Assembly (NCBI GenBank): GCA_947466405.1
Contig: CANICR010000006.1
Coordinates: forward strand, 1 to 43,166
Direction: 5' to 3'
Origin: Chitinophagaceae bacterium
GTDB lineage: Bacteria > Bacteroidota > Bacteroidia > Chitinophagales > Chitinophagaceae
Length of the DNA stretch: 43,166 bases
Part shown: positions 17,878 to 27,400 of the stretch, piece after piece
Layout of the letters: each line of letters starts with the position of its first letter
Numbering within the stretch: position 1 is the first letter of the stretch
Translations under genes and position numbers: made by a program
Notes under the pieces: generated by a model
Seen by the model: the letters and a program-made list of their open reading frames with translations, nothing else
Told to the model about the DNA's origin: nothing
Databases searched by the model: none

Positions 17878-19050
17878 ATGGAAATTGATATTATAAATAA
17901 ATCTTTTGAAAAATTAAAGGAGTACTGCGAAAAATCAGCATTTGAAGGATATGATCCCTATGATGGTTTAAATAGTGAAATACTGAGCAATTTTATTTTT
18001 TTTAAGAAAAGTCATTTTTTTAGATTGTGCTGGATTCAATTATTTAAAAAATTACCAATTAATTTCAGAAATATTGCATTAATAAAAAAAGATATTAACC
18101 CAAAAGCTATGGGTATATTCCTATCGGCCTATTGCGAAATATACAAGAATAATAAAAGCGATGACACTTTAAATAAAGTCAATTTCTTTATAGAAAAAAT
18201 ATACTTATTAAAAAACAAAAATTATTCTGGGGCTTGTTGGGGGTATAATTTCGATTGGCAATCAAGGGCTTTTTTTCAACCAAAAAACACTCCCAATATT
18301 GTCACCTCCTCTTTTATTGCAAATTCATTATTAGATGCGTATAATATTACAGGCGATAATAAATTACTAGATGTTGCTAGAAGTACTTGTGACTTTATAA
18401 TAAAAGATTTAAACATAAACGAAGACAAATATGGTAATAAAGCCTTTTCTTATTCACCGCTAGATAAAAGTATTGTATACAATGCTTCTCTACTAGGCGC
18501 TAGGCTTCTATCTAGAGTATACTCAATCACTCAAGAAAATATTTTATATGATTTTTCAAAATCAGCAGTTGATTATTGTTGTAATATGCAAAATAAAAAC
18601 GGATCATGGACATATGGGAAATTGCCATTTCATCAGTGGATAGATAATTTTCATACAGGATACAACTTAGAATGCATATCAGATTATACAAATTATACTC
18701 AAGATAATTCTGTTAGTAAAAATTTATCAAATGGGTTTGATTATTATATCAATACTTTTTTTTTAAAAGATGGAAAATGTAAATATTATAGTAATAAGAT
18801 CTACCCTATAGATATTCATGCTCCTGCACAATTAATAATTACGTTGAATAAACTAAAGAAATTAGATGCTTATAAAGACACAGTTGACAATGTGATAAAA
18901 TGGACTATAAAAAACATGCAGTCTAAAAAAGGTTTTTTTTATTACCAAGTAAATAAAATAATAACTAACAAAATACCATACATGCGTTGGTCTCAAGCAT
19001 GGATGCTATATTCATTGAGCATATATTTTAATCATTTAAATAAAACATAA
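17878..19050 (+). CDS. Six-hairpin (alpha/alpha) barrel protein of polysaccharide loci
   Basis: The 390-residue protein shows regularly spaced helical hairpins with aromatic-rich turns: GACWGYNFDWQSRAFFQP, TSSFIANSLLDAY, FHQWIDNFHTGYNLECI and IHAPAQLIITL. This layout suggests an (alpha/alpha)6 toroid as in glycoside hydrolases, epimerases and lyases of the six-hairpin superfamily. No signal peptide is seen, so it probably works in the cytoplasm. To my knowledge, homologues are sometimes labelled delta-aminolevulinic acid dehydratase, but no HemB lysine/zinc motifs are visible. It is followed seven bases later by DUF354 and probably belongs with it. The reaction is not known; a C5-epimerase- or hydrolase-like step is only a guess. 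Confidence 0.6.
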   Translation: MEIDIINKSFEKLKEYCEKSAFEGYDPYDGLNSEILSNFIFFKKSHFFRLCWIQLFKKLPINFRNIALIKKDINPKAMGIFLSAYCEIYKNNKSDDTLNKVNFFIEKIYLLKNKNYSGACWGYNFDWQSRAFFQPKNTPNIVTSSFIANSLLDAYNITGDNKLLDVARSTCDFIIKDLNINEDKYGNKAFSYSPLDKSIVYNASLLGARLLSRVYSITQENILYDFSKSAVDYCCNMQNKNGSWTYGKLPFHQWIDNFHTGYNLECISDYTNYTQDNSVSKNLSNGFDYYINTFFLKDGKCKYYSNKIYPIDIHAPAQLIITLNKLKKLDAYKDTVDNVIKWTIKNMQSKKGFFYYQVNKIITNKIPYMRWSQAWMLYSLSIYFNHLNKT

Positions 19051-19057
19051 TTAAATA

Positions 19058-20086
19058 ATGAAAATTTGGTTTGACATATCTAATTCCCCTCACATTAATA
19101 TGTTTTATGACCTGATCAAAGATTTAGAATCAGAAGGACATGAAATAATAATAACATCAAGGCCTTTAGCTAATACTATCGAATTATTAGAACAAAAAAA
19201 GCTTAAACATACTAGTATTGGAAAACATTATGGAAAAAGTTTTATAAATAAAATTATTGGATTTCCAATTCGTGTGATACAACTAATAAAATATTTAAAA
19301 GTACGAAAACCAGATATTGCTATTTCACAAAGTTCTTTTCATTCACCTATAACTGCAAAAATACTTGGTATTCCTTCCATATATACTAATGACAATGAAC
19401 ATGCCTTAGGAAATAAACCATCATTCTTTTTTGCAACACAAATATTAATACCTGAAAATTTATCCATTAAAAATATAAGTTCCATCTTTTTAAAAAAAAA
19501 TAAAATACTTAAATACCCAGGAATAAAAGAAGGAATGTATTTATGGAAAATCGGAAATAAAATAAATAACATTAGGAATAAAAATGTCGACTCTGTAAAT
19601 AAAATATTTATTAGACCTGAACCACAAACAGCACAATATTATAAAGGGAAAATAAACTTTTTAGATGATACTATTATTGCACTTCAAGATAAATATGAAA
19701 TAATACTATTGCCTAGAGATGAAAAACAACAAAAACATTATAAAAATGATATTTTTAAAAATATTATTGTAAATGAAAAAGCAATAGATTTTGAAGAAAT
19801 CGCAAAATCATGCCAATTGTTTATAGGCGCTGGGGGTTCTATGACTAGAGAGTTAGCTATTTTAGGTATTCCAACTATATCTGTATATCAAGACAAATTA
19901 TTAGAAGTAGATAAATATTTAATATCTAATAATATCATGTCATACATTCCTATGTTGACTGCCAACAAAGTTCAGAACGTAATTCTATTTCATAAACAAA
20001 AAAAACCTTCAATCGAATTAATGACTAAAGGTGAACAAGCATATGGAATTTTTAAAAAAGAAATATTAAAATACAATGTATCATGA
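19058..20086 (+). CDS. DUF354 family protein, predicted GT-B glycosyltransferase
   Basis: The 342-residue protein begins with MKIWFDISNSPHINMF, the hallmark N terminus of DUF354, with EGHEIIITSRP and KHYGKSFINKI following. The C-terminal half has FIGAGGSMTRELAILGIPTISVY, resembling the donor-binding loop of WecB/MurG-like GT-B enzymes. DUF354 is known from archaea and bacteria in surface-glycan loci; its reaction is not established to my knowledge. Its stop overlaps the following oxidoreductase start by four bases (ATGA), and the six-hairpin gene is seven bases upstream, so these are translated together. Confidence 0.78.
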   Translation: MKIWFDISNSPHINMFYDLIKDLESEGHEIIITSRPLANTIELLEQKKLKHTSIGKHYGKSFINKIIGFPIRVIQLIKYLKVRKPDIAISQSSFHSPITAKILGIPSIYTNDNEHALGNKPSFFFATQILIPENLSIKNISSIFLKKNKILKYPGIKEGMYLWKIGNKINNIRNKNVDSVNKIFIRPEPQTAQYYKGKINFLDDTIIALQDKYEIILLPRDEKQQKHYKNDIFKNIIVNEKAIDFEEIAKSCQLFIGAGGSMTRELAILGIPTISVYQDKLLEVDKYLISNNIMSYIPMLTANKVQNVILFHKQKKPSIELMTKGEQAYGIFKKEILKYNVS

Positions 20087-21120
20087 TTAAAGTAGGACTA
20101 ATAGGCGCAGGTAAAATGGGTATTTCTCATTTATCTATTTTAGGAGCGCATCCAGCAGTTGAAGTTGTAGGAGTAGTAGATACTTCACAATTGATAAATA
20201 ATGTACTAGATAAATATGCTCCATTTGAAACATTTTCTGATATTGACAAAATGCTTGATAACAAATCACCTGATGCAGTATTTGTTGCAGTGCCAACAAA
20301 ACATCATGCTAATATTGTTGAAGATTTGTTAAGAAGAGGGATACACGTTTTCGTTGAAAAACCATTTTGTTTAAATGTTCAACAAGGTGAATTATTAGCG
20401 AATATGGCTAAAAGATACAGGTTAATTAATCAAGTAGGCTATCATAATAAATTTATTGCCACATTTAATGAAGTTAAAAAAATAATCTCTAAAGAATATT
20501 TAGGTAAAATTTCTCATTTTATGGGTGAAGCATATGGGCCTGTTATAACAAATAATAAACAAGAAACATGGAGATCAAAACCGGATGAAGGTGGTGGTTG
20601 TTTAATGGATTATGCATCACATGTAATTGATCTGCTTAATTATCTTGTATCTCCAATCAATAAAGTTCATGGAACTATTTTAAAAACAATTTATTCAAAA
20701 TATGTAGATGATGCAGTGTATTCATTATTAGAAACAAAAAATAATATAACAGGAGTATTATCTGTAAACTGGAGTGAAGAAACCTATAGAAAAATGTCCA
20801 CTACTATAACAATAAATGGTACTGAGGGTAAAATAATTGCAGACTCTACAGAGATAAAGGTATTTTTTAAATCAACTAATTGCCCAGAAGGATATAGTAA
20901 AGGATGGAATGTCAAATACATTACAGAATTAACCCCATCAGTTGACTTTTATTTAAGGGGTGAGGAATATACTGCACAAGTCGACTATTTTATAAAATCA
21001 ATTTTAGGTGAAGTGCCTAATAATAAAAATAATTTTGAAAGTGCATTATTAACAGACAATGTAATTACAAAAATAAAAAATAATCATCAAAATAATGGAA
21101 AGAATACTATTTGGGGATAA
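20083..21120 (+). CDS. Gfo/Idh/MocA-family NAD(P)-dependent sugar dehydrogenase
   Basis: The 345-residue protein has the N-terminal Rossmann motif VGLIGAGKMGISHL and the EKPFCLN signature (family E-K-P), followed by a GGGCLMDYASHVIDLLNYL block in the C-terminal substrate domain. Relatives such as WlbA oxidise the 3-position of UDP-sugars; others reduce keto-sugars. No UDP-glucose-type 6-dehydrogenase, aminotransferase or acetyltransferase partner of the Wlb pathway is in the window, so the substrate is open. It overlaps DUF354 by four bases and the aldo-keto-reductase-like gene by 26 bases. Confidence 0.87.
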   Translation: MIKVGLIGAGKMGISHLSILGAHPAVEVVGVVDTSQLINNVLDKYAPFETFSDIDKMLDNKSPDAVFVAVPTKHHANIVEDLLRRGIHVFVEKPFCLNVQQGELLANMAKRYRLINQVGYHNKFIATFNEVKKIISKEYLGKISHFMGEAYGPVITNNKQETWRSKPDEGGGCLMDYASHVIDLLNYLVSPINKVHGTILKTIYSKYVDDAVYSLLETKNNITGVLSVNWSEETYRKMSTTITINGTEGKIIADSTEIKVFFKSTNCPEGYSKGWNVKYITELTPSVDFYLRGEEYTAQVDYFIKSILGEVPNNKNNFESALLTDNVITKIKNNHQNNGKNTIWG

Positions 21121-21982
21121 TCAGTTTTTTTCAATTAATCACATATCTGATAGTAAGTCTACACAACAATCGATAAAATTCAGAGATGATAATACAATTC
21201 TAAAAACTATAAATCATGCAAGAAATGCAGGAGTTGAAACATTTATGTGTACAACACATGATCGAATTGGATCTATATGCAATTTAATTAGACAAGACAA
21301 TGAAAAATATAGTCAATTTTCAATTTATCCATGTATGCCTTATGCTCATAAATATGCAGATTCAATTTCCGAAATTGGTATAGCAGGCACCATTAAACAA
21401 TATATACCAGGCAACTTATTTAGCACAATGATTAAAGGTGGTAAAGCTTATTATACTAAAGATTATATTTCAATAATGGAATTAATGATAGATGCCGAAA
21501 TGAAAATGTTTAAAAATATTAATACCCCTGTTATATTTATTCAAAATGTGATAACAGATTTATTACTGGGGTTAGGGATGAAAAGTATTTTGAAATCTTT
21601 TTATGATTATATCATTGAAAAATACAATGCTGAACCAGGTTTTATAACAATGAATATGCCCAAATTGTTAGATGCACTAGAAAGTGTAGGAATCACCAAC
21701 CCCATTATTTGTTGCTCATTTAATAAAGTTGGATTTAGAATGTCTGGCGGAATTGATGACTATGAAGGTATTTTAAAAACAAAAAAAGTAAGGATTATTG
21801 CCATGCAAGTATTAGGGGGCGGATCAATTCCAGTAAAAGAAGCAATAAAATATGTTTGCAAACAACCTAATATAGAATCTATTTTATTTGGAGCCTCATC
21901 AAAAGAAAATATAGAACAAACGATTAAATATATTAAAGAATATGATGAAATATTTCAAAATAATAATTCAATTATTTCTTAA
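21095..21982 (+). CDS. Aldo-keto-reductase-like TIM-barrel protein, function unknown
   Basis: The 295-residue protein starts MERILFGDNQFF. Its C-terminal third (MQVLGGGSIPVKEAIKYVC, then ESILFGASSKENIEQTIKYI) has the pattern of aldo-keto reductases at the cofactor phosphate-binding end of the barrel. The N-terminal part TINHARNAGVETFMCTTHDR lies where the AKR catalytic Asp/Tyr would be, but the classical Asp-Tyr-Lys-His tetrad is not recognisable. It may therefore be a divergent reductase or another barrel enzyme. The start overlaps the dehydrogenase by 26 bases. Context suggests a nucleotide-sugar step shared with the DUF354 and WecB genes. Confidence 0.6.
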   Translation: MERILFGDNQFFSINHISDSKSTQQSIKFRDDNTILKTINHARNAGVETFMCTTHDRIGSICNLIRQDNEKYSQFSIYPCMPYAHKYADSISEIGIAGTIKQYIPGNLFSTMIKGGKAYYTKDYISIMELMIDAEMKMFKNINTPVIFIQNVITDLLLGLGMKSILKSFYDYIIEKYNAEPGFITMNMPKLLDALESVGITNPIICCSFNKVGFRMSGGIDDYEGILKTKKVRIIAMQVLGGGSIPVKEAIKYVCKQPNIESILFGASSKENIEQTIKYIKEYDEIFQNNNSIIS

Positions 21983-21983
21983 A

Positions 21984-23093
21984 ATGAAAATAACAATTGT
22001 AGCAGGTGCTAGACCTAACTTCATAAAAATATCCCCCTTAATTAATTCAATAAATAAATGTATAAAAAATGGAAATGATATGAATTTCCGTTTAGTGCAT
22101 ACTGGCCAGCATTATGATAAAGCAATGAGTGGTTCTTTTTTCGAACAATTAAATATTAAGAATCCTGATATAAATTTAGAATGCGGTGGTGGAACACAAG
22201 CTGAACAAACGGCATCAATCATGATGAAATTCGAAAAAGAATTACTTGAAAACAAACCTGATATTGTATTAGTTGTAGGCGATGTAACTTCTACAATGGC
22301 TTGTACCATTACTTCAAAAAAATTATGTATTGATGTTGCCCATATTGAAGCAGGCATTAGGTCTTACGACATGACAATGCCAGAGGAAATAAACAGAATC
22401 ATAACAGATTCAATTTGTGATTATTACTTTATTACAACAAAAAATGCAGGAAGAAATTTAATCAATCAAAATATTAATAAAGAGAAAATACATTTCGTAG
22501 GGAATACTATGATAGATACTTTAATACAAAATATAGAAAATATAAGAAAACCATACTTTTTTACGAAAAATAAAATCAAAATTAAAGAATATTTTTTGTT
22601 AACACTTCACCGCCCTTCTAATGTAGACAATCAAGAAAGTTTAAAAATGTTATTAGAAAATATACTAGATTCTACTATAAATAAAGTAGTTATTTTTCCA
22701 GTTCATCCAAGAACAAAAGAAAATCTTGACAAAATAAATTTCACTCATCCCAATTTATTAATAATTGAGCCGCAAGGATACCTCGAATTTCTATTTTTAA
22801 TAAATAATTCAATGGGCATAATTACAGATTCAGGTGGAATTACAGAAGAAGCTACCTTTTTAAATATCCCTTGTTTAACATTGAGGAATTCTACCGAAAG
22901 ACCAGAAACAGTAAAAATAGGCACTAACAAACTATTAGGCAATAATTTAAAGAATATAAAAAAAAGCATACATAAAATAATCGAAAAAAAATGGAAAAAA
23001 GGTCGAATTCCAAAATTTTGGGATGGGAACACATCGGATAGAATTATTTCAATTCTTTATTCTAAGTATCATATGAATGAATTAATAAAATGA
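21984..23093 (+). CDS. wecB: UDP-N-acetylglucosamine 2-epimerase (non-hydrolysing)
   Basis: With the start at the ATG of MKITIVAGARPNF (21984) the product is 369 residues, the usual WecB length. The track's earlier ATG at 21942 would add 14 residues overlapping the previous gene and has no family support. Signatures are GARPNFIKISPL, HTGQHYDKAMSG, HIEAGIRSYDMTMPEEINR, LTLHRPSNVD and TDSGGITEEATFL, together with the NSTERPET loop that binds UDP. It would interconvert UDP-GlcNAc and UDP-ManNAc. No WecC-type dehydrogenase is nearby, so ManNAc itself or a product of the neighbouring cassette may be used. Its stop overlaps the next start by four bases (ATGA). Confidence 0.93.
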   Translation: MKITIVAGARPNFIKISPLINSINKCIKNGNDMNFRLVHTGQHYDKAMSGSFFEQLNIKNPDINLECGGGTQAEQTASIMMKFEKELLENKPDIVLVVGDVTSTMACTITSKKLCIDVAHIEAGIRSYDMTMPEEINRIITDSICDYYFITTKNAGRNLINQNINKEKIHFVGNTMIDTLIQNIENIRKPYFFTKNKIKIKEYFLLTLHRPSNVDNQESLKMLLENILDSTINKVVIFPVHPRTKENLDKINFTHPNLLIIEPQGYLEFLFLINNSMGIITDSGGITEEATFLNIPCLTLRNSTERPETVKIGTNKLLGNNLKNIKKSIHKIIEKKWKKGRIPKFWDGNTSDRIISILYSKYHMNELIK

Positions 23094-24478
23094 ATGCGCA
23101 ATTTAAAAAATATTTAAAATTAATTTTAGTTGGGTCTGATTTCATAATAACATATCTAACATTACTACTTTCTTTTTTAATACTAGATTTTGATTCAAGC
23201 ATACCCTATTTTGAATTCGACTTCTTTATCATGATTTCATTAATAATTTGGATTATCTCAACTTTTGCAATTGGATTATATAATGAAAACATTGTAATAC
23301 ACTTTGATGAATACAACAAAAGATCTATAAAAGCTTATTTAATATGGATAGCTCTGATAAGTCTTTATACTATTTATATCAATAAATTACATACAAATGT
23401 ATTTTTCGTAACTACTTATTTATTTTTTTTTGCATTAGGATTACTCCTTAATAGAATATTATACTTTTTTATAAGGCTCTACTTTAAAAACAAGTTTTAT
23501 TTAAAAAATAATATTCTCATTATAGGCTATAACGAAACAGCTATACAATTAGCTAGTTATCTTGAAACGGAATCAATTCAATCAAATATAATTGGATTTG
23601 CAGAAGATTATAAAAATGTAAAAGAACTTTCTCACTATCCCATACTTACTAATATTAATGATGTAATACAACTAGCTATCAATAATAATGTAAATCAAAT
23701 ATTTTCTACCATACCTCCAAAAGATGATAACAATATTGAAAAAATGATAGAACAAGCTGAAAAAGCTTGTATAAGATTTAAAATTGTACCTGTCTTTTCA
23801 AATGTAATGAGTAAACCTACTAAAGTTATTCATTTTGGAGATATTCCCATATTATCATTCCATAATGATTCTTTAGATGATTTAGGAAATAAAATCATAA
23901 AAAGAATGTTAGATTTCACTCTAAGCACCTTTGTTATTATATTTTTTTTATCTTGGATGATTCCACTTTTTGCAATAATCATTAAATTAGAGTCAAAAGG
24001 GCCTATATTTTTCTCACAAATAAGGACTGGGAAAAATAATCAACCATTTTTTTGCTTAAAATTCAGAAGCATGAAACCCAATCATAATGCTGATGAAATT
24101 CAAGCCACAAAAGAAGATTTCAGAATAACTCAATTTGGTAAATTTATCAGAAAAACAAGTTTAGATGAATTTCCTCAATTTATTAATGTATTAAGAGGTG
24201 AAATGAGCATTGTAGGGCCAAGGCCACTAATGATTAAACATACCAATGATTATTCAAAACTCGTTAATCAGTACATGGTTAGACATTTTCTAAAACCCGG
24301 CATTACTGGATGGGCTCAAATTAATGGCTATAGGGGTGAAATAATTAACAATGATCAAATTATTAATCGAGTTGAAAAAGACATTTGGTATTTAGAAAAC
24401 TGGAATATACACTTAGATATAAAAATTATACTTTTAACAATATACAATGTGATCAAGGGTGAAAAAAATGCTTACTAA
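23090..24478 (+). CDS. Initiating sugar-phosphate transferase (WbaP/WcaJ type)
   Basis: The 462-residue protein has four to five N-terminal membrane segments and a Rossmann-like middle part (ILIIGYNETAIQLASYLE). A further hydrophobic helix (MLDFTLSTFVIIFFLSWMIPLF) precedes the catalytic sugar-transferase domain, with KFRSMKPN, RKTSLDEFPQFINVLRGEMS and IVGPRPLM. This is the polyisoprenyl-phosphate hexose-1-phosphate transferase family, which starts the lipid-linked repeat unit on undecaprenyl phosphate at the inner membrane. It is the last gene of the locus. The sugar is probably glucose, galactose or an N-acetylated form; the sequence does not decide. Family assignment is firm. Confidence 0.93.
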   Translation: MNAQFKKYLKLILVGSDFIITYLTLLLSFLILDFDSSIPYFEFDFFIMISLIIWIISTFAIGLYNENIVIHFDEYNKRSIKAYLIWIALISLYTIYINKLHTNVFFVTTYLFFFALGLLLNRILYFFIRLYFKNKFYLKNNILIIGYNETAIQLASYLETESIQSNIIGFAEDYKNVKELSHYPILTNINDVIQLAINNNVNQIFSTIPPKDDNNIEKMIEQAEKACIRFKIVPVFSNVMSKPTKVIHFGDIPILSFHNDSLDDLGNKIIKRMLDFTLSTFVIIFFLSWMIPLFAIIIKLESKGPIFFSQIRTGKNNQPFFCLKFRSMKPNHNADEIQATKEDFRITQFGKFIRKTSLDEFPQFINVLRGEMSIVGPRPLMIKHTNDYSKLVNQYMVRHFLKPGITGWAQINGYRGEIINNDQIINRVEKDIWYLENWNIHLDIKIILLTIYNVIKGEKNAY

Positions 24479-24485
24479 TTCAACT

Positions 24486-27400
24486 TTATATTTTAACCAC
24501 CTTAATAGTTTTAACCATATCCTCTTGATTAATTCTAACAAAGTATACTCCCGGTTTAAAATTATTACCAAATTCAATTATCTTATTTACTTTTTCTGTT
24601 GATTGGAATATTTTTTTACCAGCTAAATCAATTACAGTTATTACAATATTTTCTTGCGAGCCTGATTCTATAATTAATTTAAATGAAGTAGTAGAAGGAT
24701 TTGGAAAAACTTTTAACGATAAATCATTATCATTATTCAAATCAACACTATTCATATTTGCGCTCATTCTTTTATATCCTGATGTATTCCAGCATCTTTG
24801 TTTAGATGAAAATATAACTACACTGATTTGTGCTAAATTATTATTAGCATCTTTAACTTTTAATAAATATGTGCCTGGTTTTAAATTGTAGAATTTATTA
24901 TTTGAACTATATGCTCTATTAGAAATTGAATATCCATATGGCGCAATACCTCCTATTGCTTGAACCTCAATATAACCATCAGAAGCCCTTCTGCATGATA
25001 TATTTTTCTTGGACACTAAATGCAATGTTAGTATTTCTACTTTAGGTTGATTGATAGTAATTGTTTGAGTTTTGATACAACCATTTATATCTCTTACAGT
25101 TAATAAATAATTACCAGCAATTATATTATTGAATATATTTGTTGTTTGATAAATATTATTATTTAAAGCGTAAGTATATGAACCAGCTCCTCCAATTGCA
25201 TTGATGGTAATAGTAGCTGTACCTCCCGATGATACTATAGTATCTAAAATAATTGAAATAACTATTGGATTGGGCTGCTGTATAGTGATTGTAGATGATA
25301 TAGAATTTCCAATCGAATCGGCAACTACATAATTATAAGTACCTGCTGAAACGCTAAACGTACCAGTTCCGATATAAGGGGGCGTTCCTCCGGTAGCCGA
25401 AACTGTTACTAATGAACTATCTCCATAGCATCCGATTGTATTAGCCACTACATTAATTGAAAGTAATGTTGGCTGAGTAATCATGATAGCACTTGATTTA
25501 GTACACCCATTTTTATCTTTTACATTTATTGTATAATTTCCTGCTATGACATTGTTGAATGTATTTGAACTTTGATATGCACCATTATTTATTTGATACA
25601 AATATGTGCCTGCTCCGCCTGTTACATTAGCAATAATAGAAGTTGAACCACCAAAACTATTTATACCTCCAGCTGTAATTGATAAATTCAATAATGATGG
25701 TTGACTTATTGTAATTGTTGAAGTTTTTGAAACTCCATTGGCATCCGTTATCGTATAATTATAGGTTCCGGCTGAAACAACAAACGTACCAGTTCCGATA
25801 TAAGGGGGCATTCCTCCGGTAGCCGAAACTGTTACTAATGAACTATCTCCATAGCATCCGATTGTATTAGCCACTACATTAATTGAAAGTAATGTTGGCT
25901 GAGTAATCATAATAGTACTTGATTTAGTACACCCATTTTTATCTTTTACATTTATTGTATAATTTCCTGCTATGACATTGTTGAAAGTATTTGAACTTTG
26001 ATATGCTCCGTTATTTATTTGATACAAATAAGTGCCTGCACCACCTGAAACATTCGCTATAATAGAGGTTGAGCCACCAAAACTAGAAATACTCCCACTT
26101 GAAAGTGATAAATTCAATAACGATGGCTGGCTTATTGTAATTGATGAAGTTTTTGAAACTCCATTGGCATCCGTTATCGTATAATTATAGGTTCCGGCTG
26201 AAACACTAAATGTTCCAGTTCCAATATAAGGAGCTGTTCCTCCGTTAGCCGATACTGTTACCAATGAAGACCCTCCATTACAAAGGATATCTGTATTGTT
26301 TAACCCAATTATTAATGTAGAAGGCGTTGCAGGATTTGAAATTTGTTTTTCAATAACTCCAGCATCAGGCAAATTAACAATTGCATTACCTAATATATCA
26401 AGGGCCATACCAACATTTTGTCCAAAGTCTATTACCTGACTAGTATTACTAGGCGTGAAATCCCATAAAGTTGGATTTATATTAGTAGTGTTTGTCCAAA
26501 GAGATTGTGATGTCAAAAGTTCGTTTGAGTTAATATTAAAATTAGTGATGCTATTATTGGAAAGTTTGAAAACATTATTTTCGTGAATAAGTTGACCTGA
26601 TGTCCATTGCCCAGATCTTACTACATCAACGCCATTTGACAATTCGAAAATATTATTCTTAAAAACAACTATACCTTGAGTTGAAACATTACTTTTCATA
26701 GATCCCATTGAAACTTCAGCCAGACGATCTACGACATTTTCAATAATAACATTGTTATAAAATTTCATGTTTGATACTGTTACTACATAAGTGCCTCCAT
26801 TACTGATGTAAAACAAAGAACCATTATTAATAAATTTATTGTATGAAAATTCATTATTTTCAATCACTCCTCCATTGCCCGAACCATTTTCTACTACTCC
26901 ATTACAGTCATAAAAAGTATTGTACGCAATGAAATTATTAGATGAACCATTCCCATAAAACTCAATGGCTCCACCATCATATATATAATCAAAACTATTA
27001 GCCCAACAATCATGAAAATAATTATTGGTTATTTTATTATTAGCACTAGAAATTACAATTGGATTTGCTCCATAATCATTATCACCACCAACATTATTTA
27101 CAACCATTCTTAAATTTCCAATATCACAATGATCTATAGTATTATTTGGACCAACCCAGTATGTACCAATACCAACCAATGAAATAGTGCAATTCTTTAT
27201 AGTATTATTATTGGATGTGCCATCAAATCCAAAAGCACGTTGAATTTTGGACTGAATTGATCTATCTGTTAAACTTATGGAAGGATCTGTTATTTCAAAC
27301 CCATCAAAAACAATAAAGTTTTTATTATACAAATAAAATAAATATGAAATTGCAGACCCAGTACCGGTAAATTTTGGCTTTGCACCAATTCCGTAACTAT

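Noticed and set aside
17878-19050. Delta-aminolevulinic acid dehydratase label for the six-hairpin protein
   Set aside because: HemB active-site lysine and zinc/magnesium motifs are not visible, while a helical-toroid pattern and polysaccharide context are.
21942-21983. N-terminal extension of WecB in the ORF track
   Set aside because: It overlaps the previous gene and precedes the conserved MKITIVAGARPNF start; no family support.
4975-24478. Mobile element or prophage carrying the polysaccharide locus
   Set aside because: No transposase, integrase, terminal inverted repeats or tRNA target was found at either edge, despite the base-composition shift.
25310-26300. Regularly spaced repeats as a CRISPR array
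   Set aside because: The period is 426 bp, in frame and coding for SprB-like protein units; there are no short repeats with unique spacers and no cas genes.
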